Positions 14,941 through 27,012 of a DNA stretch of 64,000 bases are shown here, one piece after another. The translations under genes were made by a program, and so were the position numbers. The notes below the pieces were generated by a model, which was not told the DNA's origin, did no database searches, and saw only the letters and a list, made by a program, of their open reading frames with translations. The first letter of the stretch is position 1. Every line of letters begins with the position of its first letter. The DNA is from Apus apus (lineage: Eukaryota; Chordata; Aves; Apodiformes; Apodidae): NCBI RefSeq assembly GCF_020740795.1, contig NC_067286.1:31582003-31646002 (forward strand), written 5' to 3'.

Positions 14941-15449
14941 ACAACGATCTCTGCACAGAGCTGCCAGGAGACCCGCAGCACGGAAGCCGGGAGTCTCGTT
15001 CCACATAAGCACACGCCCCGCATCACCACCCAAAGAAAGGGCACAGACACGCACGGGAGGTGTTTCTCACAACCCCCGGGCCCGCAGCGCTGCCCGGGAG
15101 CGCCCCGAGGGCGGGACCCGCAGCCCCCCCCCCCCGCCCCGGGCAGGCGCTGCCGCCGGGCGCCCCGCGGCGCAGGCACCTGTAGCCGCCGCGGCCAGGG
15201 CCGCCCCTCCCGGCCGGGAGCCGCGGCGGGACAAAGCCCGGGCCGCCCCCGGCGGGGCGCGGGGACCCACGCGGTCCCTCGAGAGCCGCCGAGCTCGGCT
15301 CGGCCCCGCTCGGCCCGGGCCCGGCCGGACCCCCAGGCCTGCGTGGGCGCCGCGGCCGCGGGGGAGACTGCCCGGCGAGCCGGGGCTGGCGGCCCCGCGC
15401 TGGGACCTGTTGCTCGCACACGGGACGCGGGAACGGGGCCTGCGCTCAC

Positions 15450-15870
15450 CGTCCTTCCCTTGCCGCGCTGACACGCTCTGACCCCGCCGCCGGCTGAAAG
15501 GAACGCTGGCCCGCACCCCGCCGCCTCTGCCCGCCGAGCCCGCGGAGCTCCCCGGCCACAGCCCCCGCAGAGCTGCGCAGCCGCCGCCAAGCCCGGCCCG
15601 GCCCTGCCCCCCGGCCCTGCCCCCCGGCCCGGCACCGCCCCCCGGCCCGGCCCTGCCCCCTGGCCCTGCCCCCCGGCCCGGCCCTGCCCCCCGGCCCGGC
15701 CCTGCCCCCCGGCCCTGCCCCCCCGGCCCTGCCCCCCCGGCCCGGCCCCCCGGCCCGGCCCCCCGGCCCGGCCCCCCGGCCCGGCCCCCCGGCCCTGCCC
15801 CCCGGCCCGCTCCCGCTCCCGCTCCCGGCACCGCCCGCTCTCGCGCAGGCGCGGGGCCGCCCACAGCCCC
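15450..15870 (-). other. PALS1: Candidate PALS1 non-coding first exon (5' end approximate)
   Basis: On the minus strand a strong splice donor, ACG followed by gtgagcgc, places an exon end at 15450 within the CpG island. The upstream edge is set only by the position of the GC boxes and is a guess. PALS1 normally begins with an untranslated first exon, which would fit the lack of a conserved reading frame. PALS1 is the MAGUK scaffold that joins Crumbs to PATJ at tight junctions of polarised epithelia; none of its L27, PDZ, SH3 or guanylate-kinase coding exons is visible here, so they would lie beyond the left edge. A second donor (TACAG followed by gtgcct) near 15180 is an alternative. Confidence 0.4.
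15590..15830. repeat. GC-rich minisatellite in the CpG island
   Basis: The plus strand repeats irregular units of the type ccggccctgcccccc and ccggccc many times. The minus strand is correspondingly built of G-runs. The repeat produces long accidental open frames rich in Gly, Pro, Ala and Arg on both strands. Because it falls in the presumed promoter or 5' UTR, its length could vary between individuals and it has strong G-quadruplex potential on the transcribed-sense strand. Confidence 0.8.
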
Positions 15871-15960
15871 GGGAGCGCGCCGGCCGCGCGGCGGGACCGG
15901 AGCGGGGCCGGCTGGGCGCGCGCGCCCCCTGGCGGGCGGGCGGGGCGGGGCGCGGAGGTC

Positions 15961-16837
15961 GTGCCCGTGTTCCCGTGTCCGCGTCCTGCCTGGGGAGGCA
16001 CCTCCGCGGGACCCTCTGCGCCTGCTGGGCTGCGGGCTGCGCCTTTCTCCTCTCACTCTGGGCACCACGCCGCCCTGGGTGCTCCGTGCCGCTGCAGCCC
16101 CTTTCTTTTCCACCCTCTTAGTCATCTCCCCCCATCCTCCTTGTCCTGCTGCTGGAGCTGCAACCCGAGCTTGAAAGCCGCAGCCAGGCTGCTGTGGGGC
16201 AAAAAAGTGTTAACTCCATTTGACAGTCTGCCTTTGGGGGAGAGGAGGAACAGAAGGGGCCCAGAACCCAGTGTCGTGAAGAAGGAAGGAAACAGGACAA
16301 CATAAGTAGTTGTAACCGGTTCTCTGTATTCATGGTTGCAGTTTTACAGCACCAAGGAAGCATATCTTCAGCTTTGTGGTTTAGTTTGAGCTGAAAACTG
16401 CATTCCCACACCTGGTTTTTCAGGCTAGCCGACCTACATAATTGCCTCAGGCATTAAAAGAAATGTTCCACATTAGATCAGAAAAAAAGGCTTTCTTAGA
16501 TCACTAAAAAATCCTTGAGAGATACCTGCTTTATTCCATCTCTCCTTGCTTCAGTTTAACCATTTATAGATGGGCATAATTTAACTCTGTATTGTTCTCC
16601 ATAGTGAAATCCAGATACAGCCTTTCAACTTCCTGCAATTTTACCCGATGCCAGGTTTTCTTTGAACGAGTTCTGAAGACAGACAATCTGATTTAAAAGT
16701 CCCAAAACCAGATCCCATGGTTTTCTCTTCTGTCGGAAAATGCCAGCTGACCTGACCACTAACACACGCCCTCCCCAGCCACCTGCAGAGGAAAGTCGGA
16801 AAGCATTCTGCCTTTTCACGCTGTGGCTCACACTCAC
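15961..16837. other. CpG island shore, no gene seen
   Basis: GC content falls quickly to background. Open frames on both strands overlap each other and show no domain or splice context. Nothing else was identified. Confidence 0.5.
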
Positions 16838-16882
16838 CGGAATGTTTTTGTTTGCTGTCTTCAGGGCAGCAATGCCTTGTAA
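16838..16882 (-). other. Exon-like block C, 45 nt, gene unknown
   Basis: A minus-strand block bounded by an acceptor-like TGCAG and a very good donor (CCG followed by gtgagtg). It is open in the frame that starts at its first base (LQGIAALKTANKNIP) and is exactly 15 codons, so it is phase 0 on both sides. The upstream pyrimidine tract is weak. It lies about 0.9 kb outside the CpG island on the same strand as GARIN2 and PALS1. See blocks A (21886-21974) and B (17169-17274), with which it is phase-compatible. No family is recognised; it may be chance. Confidence 0.22.
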
Positions 16883-17168
16883 CTGCATTTAACCAGCTGT
16901 TTCAGTTCTGGCCACCATCAAGGGTCTTTGCGCACAAAACTGCAGCACCGCAGGAAATACAAATATTGGTGGACTGCAGAATTATTTACTTGGGAAATAA
17001 AGTCAGAGGGAAAAAATTACACTGGTGATTCCTGACTGAGCAGCACCAAGCACGGTTCTTTTCACTTTCTTATGAAAATGGTGAAAGAAGCCTCACATGA
17101 ACATTTTTCTACAGATTGATTTTGTAAAGGACCTGACAACCAGAAAGAACATTTGCAAAATATGGTAC

Positions 17169-17274
17169 TTGCCTAGAAGACATAATGGCTGCAAAAAAGT
17201 AGGTAGGTTCACCAGTTGGGTGTTCATTGTTTTCATTCTCATCCAAAAGATCGCTGTCTTTTCTAAATGCAAGG
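17169..17274 (-). other. Exon-like block B, about 102-106 nt, gene unknown
   Basis: On the minus strand a pyrimidine-rich acceptor (ctctgtatatcccag) is followed by an acidic open stretch (LAFRKDSDLLDENENNEHPT and on). The right-hand end can be a GC-AG type donor (TCTAG followed by gcaagt, exon end 17173, leaving two bases over) or a GT donor four bases further on (exon end 17169, phase 0). The first base completes the codon left open by block A, and the GT option leaves the phase block C needs. I do not recognise the peptide. Coding status is an inference from splice signals and phase agreement. Confidence 0.28.
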
Positions 17275-20200
17275 CTGGGATATACAGAGAAAAACATCCC
17301 CCCAAATTCTAGTTACAGTTTCCCTCAACTGAGAGCGTATCTCCTTCCTGTCACAACCTCATTGCCTCCAGTTCACATAATGTCTGGTAGCCAGTTTTTA
17401 AACCAGGATAAGGGAATTTTCTTCAATATGTTGTGCAATTTGTTTTAGAGCAGAGGAGGAGGACTGACTCTGGTTCTAGAGTTTCTCTTTCCCTTTATGT
17501 GTTACTACAATTCTAATCTTTTGCCAGAAAGGGATATCACACCAGGTTAAGACTGAACTTGAGTTATCTCTTGGATGTATCTGCTTAAAGATTTGTTTGT
17601 TTCTTTGGTAACCAATCTCCTCCCTCTAGCTTTCATGAAACCTAATATTAGCCCTTGCCCAGCTGGCAAATCCATTCATAAGATGCTTGAATGAGGTGTA
17701 CTTGGCTAATTCTATCCAACAGATTACAATATTCTGTCAGGCCAAGAAGTTGGCCTCTCTGAAAATGTTTCACAATAGAGCACAGGATTGATGGCATTAT
17801 TTGTACAGATCCAGATAAACTTTCTTTTTTAAATCACGGTGTTACCACTTTAAATGGAGAGGTCTGATGGTTCTTTTTGCCTTACGGGTGCTGTATTTTG
17901 GTATGCTGAGAACACAAAAATTGCTGTGAGAAAAATCAACATTTTGGCTTGAATTTAACAAAACATACAAATTAAAAATAATTGATGTAGAGAAAGAGGG
18001 TGAATGGGACAATGAGGAAGGACAGTGATGACTGGGAAGATAAAGACTTTTAGTCTTTTGTTTTGTTTTAGCTGACTAATCTTTCATGTGAGGATCTACA
18101 GCTCTTAAAGACAATTGGAACATTACCAAAGTATTGCAAACTTGCAAAAGTGTTCCATTTCTTCATCAAAGTTTTCAATTATTATCTTCAAGTAGAAAGG
18201 ACCTGAAAAGAAATATGTGAGCAATACCTTTTGTGAGCTTGCGTCTTAGAACACTTTTATTTTAGAAGTGTTTTTTCTATGATTTTACCATCAGTGATTA
18301 TGGGAACATTAAGTCATGATTGCAGCTACCGAACCGATGTATTCAGGTAACTTAATTTATTATTGAAAAGCCTTGTTTTTAGGGTTGATCCATTTACTCC
18401 CTGAACAAATATTTTTTTAACAAAGAAAATATTAATCTTATATTAATTGAATTTGGCATTAATCAGTGTCACTATTTCACAGCAACATGCTGATATAACT
18501 GTCAATCAATCTAAATCTGTCTGATGGGAATCAATGGAAAAGAGAAAAAAATCTGGCTCAAGCTGAGGCATCAGCCTAACAGAATGTTTCCTTTGAAACC
18601 ATTGCCCTCTGCAGGGAGAATGAAAAATCACGGAAGGATTAGATAAAAATTCCCTTTTATGTAACTGTGTAACTGAATTTATGCTTTACAATCCAGGAGT
18701 GGTTCTACAGACTGATGCAAAAAAGGAATGCCCTGACTGAAGAGCCACAGCGGCCACAGTGCTTATGTCAGTGAAGCCTGGAGGAAAACTAATCCCCATC
18801 TGTCCACCCCATTACTCTTCTCCTCTTTAGCTCTTTATCTCTAAACTCACTGAACATCCATTCTACAACAGATGTACTTTCTCTTCCAACTTCATCTTGG
18901 ATCCCATCCAAACTTGTGTCATCTCTCTTTATTTGCCAAAATATTTTTTCTATGCAATCCCTAAAGAATTCTTGCCTGCTTGTCTGTATTCCATCCTCTT
19001 TCTTGACTTTTTTTGCTGTTATTTTTTAATTTTGATTTTGTTTTTCTGTGGGCTTGTGGGTTTTTTGTGTGTGTGTGGGTTTTTTTGTTTTGTTTTGTTT
19101 AGGGGGGCAGGGCAGATGTTTTATTATCTTAATGACCCTTTCCTTCTTGATCTTTTATTCTTACAAGGTTTTGAGGAACTGTTTTTTTCTTTTTCTTTTT
19201 ATCTCTCTACTTTCATGTCTGGCATCTGTTTAAATAGACTCTCTCCTGTCTCTGAGAACTTCACAGAGATTTTTCTCTTGGCTTTTAGATATTGATAGCT
19301 TGTATCTTGGTTAATCACATTTAAATGTCACCTCTAACTGAATATAGATGAAAGCAAGCTGCTTCCTGCTCTGACTTTGCCTATATATTCTCCCTGTGTT
19401 AGAGGGAAAATGACAGTATCTCACAGTGGTCTTTTTAGTTTGATTTAGAGCAATCTTATGTGTCCTGACTACAAATCCAGTGATTGGTTTAGCCTGAAGT
19501 AGGACACATGCACCAGCCATCTAAAACAATGTAGCATGTAGTAACAGCATTTAGAATCTGGTAGTAGTACTAGTCCATCTTCAATTGTGTTTCAAAGAGT
19601 GCAAAATTCAGAAGTCGAGGAGCTACATTATGCATTAAGCAGGAATAAAAAAGTATCTCTTTGCCTCCATAACCCAGCAACAGGAACCATGAATTTTTAA
19701 ATTAATACAGCAAACCAATTTAATTTTAGCTTTCACTGAACTAGGACAAAAACCCAAGGATTCAAATATGGTCATGTTTTTCTCATTGATAGCATCTAGA
19801 ACTATTTATAGGCCTATATCCTATCCAATAAATACATTGTGCATTCATGTTCATCTGGGTGGCTGCAACATCTTCCTCTCTGACTTACAGTGTCCTCTGC
19901 CACTCCTTAATCCTTCAGAGCTGAAATCGCACAGCTCCAAGTAAGGTCACAGTATTTACAAATAAGGCCATAAGCCCAATGGAAGTTCAGCTGTAGAAAA
20001 AGGCTAATCTCCAGAAGAGAGGTCTGAAGTCTGGGACAACTACTCATCTCTCTATGAAGGGTCTTAAGCCCAGAAATAGGAATCATTCCCAGAAGATGGG
20101 TGCCCCATATTAAAGCTGGGAGTAAGGTTGTTAATGCAACAGTTTGGGGCATGAATTTTAGTCCAGAAAAATAATAAGTAATAAAAATTATCTTTCTTGC

Positions 20201-21885
20201 CACTGTTTTCACTTCCACTATTAATTTATACTCAAATCAGTGATTACCTGATCAGGCTCTTTATATTTGTTTGGTGCTTCTTGTTCTTTCTTGTGTACCT
20301 TCTCATTTTTGTATGTTATTCTCTTTATGATCACATACCTGTCTGTCTTTTTTATATTCTTGCAGTCATCTGTGTGCCTTCCTCTGCACAACTTTCCATC
20401 TTTGGTTTTATTCTGAATAAATCTAAAAGGACTTTAAGAATGTATTTAAGTCTTTCTGGAAACCAAAAGCTTACTTTTCTATTTATAACAGTTATTGATC
20501 TGTGTCACAATGAACTTTCTTTCCCTGACTTGCCATTTGGAGGCTGGATGTTTCCTGAAGTCCAAAGTCAAGACAGGATTTTATTTGGATTTTAGTGCGA
20601 ACCTGCCTTACTTGCATATACTTTTAATGGGTTTACCTGACAGTTTGATTATTTTACTTTTCATTTCTACTCTTTCTACTTTGTGGAGTGTCTTGTCTAA
20701 AACTCATAAAAGTACATGCATATATTTGTACAGAAATAAAACCCTATGAGATAACTGACAGATGTGTAAGAAAACAGGCAAAGAATCAGCAAAAGTTTGA
20801 ACAGTTAATTTCCTTAGGTGGTAAATCCTAATGAAATAAGACTTCTGTGGATTTTAGTTTCTTCTCAGGTATGATCGTCTTTCCTGAAAGGCAGCTTAGT
20901 GGTGGTAATTATGTTAATGACAAAACCTTCCAATCTGATAATGCTGCAGTGTAAAGCTTAGGCTTTATATATTTACAGTCAAAATTATGTCACTACTGTG
21001 TATTGTTCACATATTCTATAAACCTGAAGTGCAATAAATCTTTCTCTTGAAAGTAAACTAGATGTACAGTAAGACAGTTGTAAGATATTCTAAGACTTAC
21101 ATAAGCAACATAATAATTCTTGCTCCCTTTTTCTGAATCTTCACCAAAATAAACTTGCACACTATGCTGTAATTGTCAGTGTAGTTTGGTGTAGGTTTTC
21201 ACTTTGTGTGTCCCTGTTATACTTTAATTACAGACATAAAAATATTTTTGGCCATTCTGTACTTTATCCCCATGTCTGATATGACATGAAGCAGAATAAC
21301 TATTAAAATTATTTTTCTTAAAACTTTTATTTGAAGATTCCCCTAGGTTTTGTGCTTGCTTTCAGCAGATTATAAACAACATCTGGGGTAGTTAACTGCC
21401 AGCCAGCATGTTCCCCAGTATTTAAAGCAATGCTTAAAATCTGTTTATTTGTATCCATAACAGCAGAAGTTACATTGCAAATATTCTGAAACTAAAAGAG
21501 ACAATTATTTTTTCTTTAAGAAACATGGTTAGAAAAATACTTCATACATCATTTAATTATATGCATCAATCTGGAGTGTCATGACACAGAGGAAATTCAG
21601 GTATGGCACCCAGTGCCTTTGTAGAAGTCTGTGCTGATCCAAACATAATGTCTTCCTTAACACACACAGGTTGTCAATGGATTTCCATTACTAACTCCTG
21701 AGAAACAGAGGCATAGCTGCTTGATTTGTGAAAATCAGTAGCACCAAAATACCCTTGTCATATGTTGCCATAAGGAAAGCTAATATATTTGATCACCTTT
21801 TGTAAGAAAGCAATAGCAGCTACACAATTGTCTTTAAGGAAAAGAGAAGTTGTTTTAATACTAACAGAATAATAATTCCCCATAC
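17275..21885. other. Intergenic or intronic sequence, no gene seen
   Basis: The sequence is AT-rich, with a T/GT-rich low-complexity patch at about 19005-19115 that makes a spurious hydrophobic plus-strand frame. No conserved coding exon, RNA gene or assignable mobile element was recognised. Confidence 0.5.
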
Positions 21886-21974
21886 CTATGTGGAGCTATA
21901 TGGATGGTCTTCAATATCTTTGGGTAATCTGGAAGCTGCAGGGCCAATTCTACACCACGCTCACGAATCTGCAC
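21886..21974 (-). other. Exon-like block A, 89 nt, gene unknown
   Basis: On the minus strand a good acceptor (cacctttctgtcaag) and a good donor (CATAG followed by gtatgg) enclose 89 nt that are fully open in one frame and encode a well-balanced peptide beginning VQIRERGVELALQLPDYPK. The block enters in phase 0 and leaves two bases over. Block B starts with the base needed to complete that codon. It lies between GARIN2 and the presumed PALS1 promoter on the same strand, so it may be a 3' exon of a GARIN2 isoform, part of a read-through transcript, or an unrelated gene. I cannot name it. Confidence 0.35.
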
Positions 21975-24900
21975 CTTGACAGAAAGGTGCAAAAAACTAT
22001 TTTGGAATACATGGCACAAATACCACTCTATTTTGCAACATTTCCTAAAAAGTATAGTCAAACACATGATGCTTGGTAGCTCCACTGCTCCCAGGATCTT
22101 CAATGACTGTCATCTCCCAGCACTAATTCTTCTTTCAGAGGAGCTGATGGCCTGCATTGAGCCAACACTGCATACCAGTGTGCTGAATCAGCTCAGTATA
22201 AGACTGTTTTGGTATGCAACCCAGCAAGCATCCATGCTGAGTTATTTTGCTTTGCTCCAGGCACAGCAATTAAGAGGTATTTTTTTACTGCATTTGCAAT
22301 GCAGGCAATTCAGCCTTCTTCCCAGTGTTGTAGTCTGGGAAACACAATACTCTGCAGTTGCTTATTCTGTGCAGCATTGACTGAGAGTTTTAGACTGGGT
22401 TCCAGTAAACTGAGGCTGAATAGTAGTTCAGTTGCATGGTGCAGCAGTCATTTGTCACACCCTGTCTCTTCATTATCTGTCAATGTGGCCACAGGTTAGG
22501 GTACTAGGCATGTCAGAGTGACTATTTTTGGTAGCACAGTATTTTCTTAGACTGATCCTGGTTTCTGCAGGGAAAGGGCTGTATCTATCTGTTCAGTCAG
22601 TGAAGAGAAACACAGTGCTCAAGAAATGTAATTATTCTAGTGTCACATTGCCACGATGATGACTTTGGAACAACTGAGATGAGCTTTGATGGGCATCTTT
22701 GTCCCATTTACCATAGCATAAAGTAAGATGTTGTGGTTGTATTTTGTTAATTCTTCCATTCTGGCTCATCAGCTTGTCATCTGTCCTGACAGATGCATGT
22801 GACTGGGGCAAATACATTTACTTAACAGAAATTCAGCTCTGAGAATTCAAGAGACTGTAACTAATTTATGTTGTTTCTCCTCTGAAAATTGTTCTGCTAA
22901 AAATGTTCTTGGACATCTGATCCATTTGTTTTGATGGATTTTACATTTTCCTTAGGACTAGGTTGTCTGTGGTGGCTGCAAACTAAGTTTGGTGTGCAGT
23001 GCTTCTCCAGACATGGTGTTTAGCTTATGAGGAACGTATTCCTAATTATATCTTTGATTTATTATATTCCATTCTATGCTACCTAGTATATGCAGCATTT
23101 ATTGATATTAAATCTGTACTAGCAGAATGATAGTTTCTGATTAATACATACAGCATTTGAAGGCAGTATACTCTATTTAAGAATGTTCAGAATTGGTATA
23201 ATAATTTTCCAGTGTTACACAATCCTATTTTTATCTTCTTTACTCCTGGTAAGGTTAATGTGAAATCACTGCATCTGCAGCCAGTCTGTCTGTAGATGAT
23301 AGTGAAGATACCGTTACTGATCCTTATTCATGCAGTATTGTACGGTTGTTTATCTAGTGAACAACAGCACTTCATAAATCGTGTGTCATTCATTCAAATA
23401 CTTAATGTCCCTTGAACAGAAAGTATGCTGTACAACCATTTTCTCAGACACTGCCTAAAAGTTTATATTCCTTGGCAGTAATTGCTACTTAGCTCTTTTG
23501 AGCAAAACATTTTTTTCACTATAGAAAATAATGGCATTTCTAGTTATATAGACTGGTATTTCACTATTTTTCATATTTTGGGTAATATCTTAAATTTGAA
23601 TTTGCTACCACTTGTTTCTTATAGCATCCTAGGCTGGAATCTAATGACACATGGGCTGCCCTCAAAAAGTATTCAGTTAATTTCTATTCTCAAGGAACAT
23701 TAGATTGGCATTTGTCTCCTTGGAAGATGTGAATTATATATGTCCTCTGTACTCATTTGGAAGAAAGCCTTCTGAGTCTGCCATCTTCCCTGCTTAGCTA
23801 TGCTTGTGCAGAACTTATACTTTGGAACTTCAGTAAAATATCATACCTGCTGTAAACTACACAGGAATGTCCCAGTGACAGGTATCAAGAGCAGTAGCAG
23901 ATGTTTACTTTAATGCTAAATGCTTGATAGTTCAGCAAGGGTGTTCTGGCAAAAATGCTACTTTGAATTCCAGTAGGACAGCAATGTTTGCAGTGTCTAA
24001 ATAACAATAGAAACAATAGCAACAATACCAAATCCTTACATAATGGTTCTCATTAGTACATTGCATAATGATTTTCAAAAGAGGTCTGGCTCTCCTCATT
24101 CTAGAAGGGAAGAAGCTGAGGAACAAAAAGGAAAAGTGATTCAGCCACATTAATCTAGAAGTTCACTGGCAGGAGTAAAATCTGTGTTGGTACGATTTTG
24201 TGCCCACTACATGATATTGCTCTTATCACTTGTCCCTGTGCAATGTTTTGAAAGTTGCTGGCATGAAAAACCTTCCTGACTCTATATAAAAGTGTTAGTC
24301 ATAGTCAGGTATTATAAAGTTAATTCAAGTGTCTCTTTCTTTGCCTTCCGCTGCAAACTACAAGTCTTCTTGCTGAAAAAATTACTTCAGTCACTGAAAA
24401 ATGTAGATTCCACTTCCAAGGGTCAAAATTTATTTGCTGTTGGTAGTTGAGAATTAATATAGAGGAATTCAGGATTAGTATTTCAGTAATAGTTAATTGT
24501 ACAATAGTACAAGCTTATGAATTGAATTGAAGTCTGCAGGGGAATTTTTTCTTCTGTGTGTACATGTTTTCCTTGTTCCAACTTCATCTGATGTCTAGGA
24601 TGCTTTGCTTTATTTTCTTTTATACCTTCTTACTTATTGCTCGGGATAGTACATGAAGAAGTCTACTTGATTTACTGGCACTCTTTTGAAATCCTGAAAA
24701 GAAACATGATGAGCATGAGAAAAACAGGGCAGAAAAGTAGAGAATGAAAGAGAAGCAGCAGCACAAGGAATAAAAAGAGAGAAAAGGACACCAAGAACCA
24801 CAAAGGAAGAAAGACTGACTGGATGGATTTGATTTGCCTATCTGGGGAGTTTACTAGTGGGGAGTTTACTAGAATTTGTGCTCTGTGTCCCAAATTGGCC

Positions 24901-26754
24901 TTTTCCCAGTCTCTCCTGTGCTATTCTCCTTCAGTGACTCCTACAAACTGTCTCACCTACTCACTTCGCAGCAGACATAATCTTTACTCTGGCAAAATGG
25001 AGAAGTATGTGGAGGAAGACTGTGAAAGCTTTTGTTTAAGAAACTGACTGACTCACATGCAGACTGATCACAGGTTTAGACATAAAGTAAGGGGCATCAG
25101 TGAGCTGTCTCCAGTTCTTGTCATTCCTTGGCAGGCATAGATAACAGACAGTAATCACTGACAAAAAATGGAGAAGTATTAACAAGGGCAACTGTGAATG
25201 TTAATAAAGACTGTCTTTAGGTGCCTACTTGTTCCAGCTGGATATTCTATAGAGATTTGTGCTAAAATGCAGGAAGTTAGAAAGGACACTAATTCTAATC
25301 CCAACATGACACTGTGGAAAGTGTTTCAAAATGTGTCCACATTCTGCTTGAAGCATGAGTGCAGACTTGGTACTTGAGGACACCACAGACTGTTATCTGG
25401 ACACAAATTCATGCTCAGACATGGGTTTTTTTGGAAGCCTTACAGCACACTGGAAGAGAAGGTATGGCCCAACATCAGCTCTTTGAACTAGAACTCTTTG
25501 AACTAGAACTCTTTGAACTAGGCATGCAGCTTTCTCTGTATTTTATTTTTTTCTGTAATTTCTGTATTTTATCTCACTTTGCAGTGACGTTGCAATGGCT
25601 GCCATCAGCCAAACAAGTCAAACATCGAGGGGCCTTTCTAGGTTAAACCTGACACTGAACCCTGGAAGGTGAGATGTGATCACAGCAAGGAATGAGCACA
25701 TGATACCATCTAATGACATGGCCATAAAAGTGCTGATCTCTTAGCAATGTGGACAAAGGAATATTTGTTCTAAAGAACTTCCAACTCATGAAGTTTCAGC
25801 TTTTCTCAGCTATTATTGAAGTAAGAATATCAGTAGGGAAGTGAGTAAATATCAGAAAAACTGTCATACCTGAAGTATGTACTTTTTTTTCACTTTTTTT
25901 CTTCGTTGTGTTTGTCCTAAAAATAATATAAATAGTCATTAAAAAGTTTAGGAGAAAACCCGCAACATTATGCCATTGCCCATAAACTCAGGAAAAATTC
26001 TATCAGGCACACTAATACATGGAAATATTTTAATGTCACCACTCCACTTATATATGACACATCTGAACACAGCCCACATTTGACCACATCACTTAGGGCC
26101 TAGGTGTAGCTTTGGAAGTGATTATGTTGAAGTCTTTTTTGTTGTTGTTGTCGTGCAGATACTCGTGTAAGTGACAGAGTTTTCATTTCCTTCTGCCATC
26201 TAACTTTTGCTTGCCTAGTTTGTGAACACCACCACTAAAAAATCTGCTGCTTTTCTGCACAAGCCAGTATGGCTGTGGCAGTGAAGGAGATACAGAAAAG
26301 ATTAATTTCTGGTGCCAGGACATGTTGCTGATTTTGGGCAGAAAGGAAACGTTGAGTTTGCCCTACGCTATATGAGTTCCTCACAGCGGGTGTCTAAATC
26401 AAAGCTGCCTGCATGCAGATCCTTCAGCACTCAAGGACACCGCTGGCACTTTAGTCATTGAACATTCATGTGCTTTTGCTTGATTTCCCATCTTTGTGAA
26501 CCCAGATGATGGCAGGGTGGGCAGAAGGAATGGCCTTTCAAAAGCCCCTAAACAGCTGAGAAATCCAATTCTGAATACTTGGAAACCCCACCCTATATAC
26601 TTCAGCTTCCTAACCCATTAAAACAATAGGAAAATCACAGCAATCCTGGAAAGATATTGCAATCATATATTTTTGAAGACAAATACACAACACATTTTAC
26701 TTTTCAAAGTCAGCAGCCGAAACTTAGTATATCAGATTTGTTTTCAAAACATAC
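21975..26754. other. Intergenic or intronic sequence, no gene seen
   Basis: No convincing exon was found on either strand. The stretch contains a tandem duplication near 24843-24872 (ggggagtttactagt type) and a perfect 15-bp triplication at 25479-25520. If GARIN2 continues past its fourth exon, additional exons would have to lie here, but I could not place one in the required phase. Confidence 0.45.
25479..25520. repeat. Three tandem copies of a 15-bp unit
   Basis: The unit ctctttgaactagaa is present three times head to tail, the last copy ending at ctag. The copies are identical, which indicates recent slippage. No function is evident. Confidence 0.9.
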
Positions 26755-27012
26755 CTACCTAGGTTTTCTCTTTTCTGTGCTTTTGCTCTGCTGTTTATCT
26801 ACAGGATTTTTATTCTTTGACTGCTTGGTGTTTTCTTGCTTGGTGTTTTCTTGCTTGGTTGGTTGAAGGGAACTGTGGAAGGTTTCCCTTTCCTTTCCAC
26901 TCTTGTCTGTGGCATCTACTGCACCTGGGAGGGGAACTTTGATGGAAGTGGCTTGTTCAGTAACTTCTTCTTTCTCTGTTTTGGGGGTAGGCACATCTTG
27001 TGGGTCATCCCT
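26755..27012 (-). CDS. GARIN2: GARIN2 exon, last coding exon seen (C-terminal tail)
   Basis: The exon begins after the acceptor ccttttttccttcaag and enters in phase 0, continuing the frame of the exon at 27790-28054. It encodes 85 residues of a hydrophilic, Lys/Glu/Thr-rich, probably disordered tail. A 15-nt duplication gives two copies of TKQEN. The frame closes at TAG (26755-26757). The stop sits directly on a splice-donor-like sequence: CCTAG followed by gtaggt would skip the stop, and TAG followed by gtatgt would place it exactly at the exon end. The protein may therefore end here or run on into undetected exons. GARIN tails vary in length and sequence, so homology does not settle it. Confidence 0.7.
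   Translation of the reverse strand, partial: RDDPQDVPTPKTEKEEVTEQATSIKVPLPGAVDATDKSGKERETFHSSLQPTKQENTKQENTKQSKNKNPVDKQQSKSTEKRKPR

Larger units (their letters stand above)
14941..15960. promoter_or_regulatory. PALS1: CpG island, likely PALS1 promoter
   Basis: This block is extremely GC-rich and dense in CpG, in sharp contrast to the AT-rich flanks. GC boxes of the Sp1 type (runs of gggcgg) cluster at about 15930-15955. Because the next gene downstream of GARIN2 in this orientation is PALS1 (MPP5) in mammals, the island is best read as its promoter, firing leftward on the minus strand. A bidirectional promoter is possible but no plus-strand exon is evident. What is seen is the composition and the GC boxes; the gene assignment is inference from synteny. 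Confidence 0.65.

Noticed and set aside
14916-16125. Two long minus-strand frames of 361 and 352 codons and smaller neighbours
   Set aside because: They arise from the GC-rich CpG island and its minisatellite, where stop codons are rare. They overlap in different frames, are dominated by Gly, Ala, Arg and Pro, and have no domain.
18897-19295. 132-codon plus-strand frame with apparent membrane segments
   Set aside because: Encoded by T- and GT-rich low-complexity sequence; Phe/Cys/Leu bias is an artefact of composition.
22632-22817. Possible extra exon (RTDDKLMSQNGR...) between GARIN2 exon 4 and block A
   Set aside because: Its entry phase would fit a spliced GARIN2 exon 4, but the acceptor is poor and its donor phase does not fit block A.
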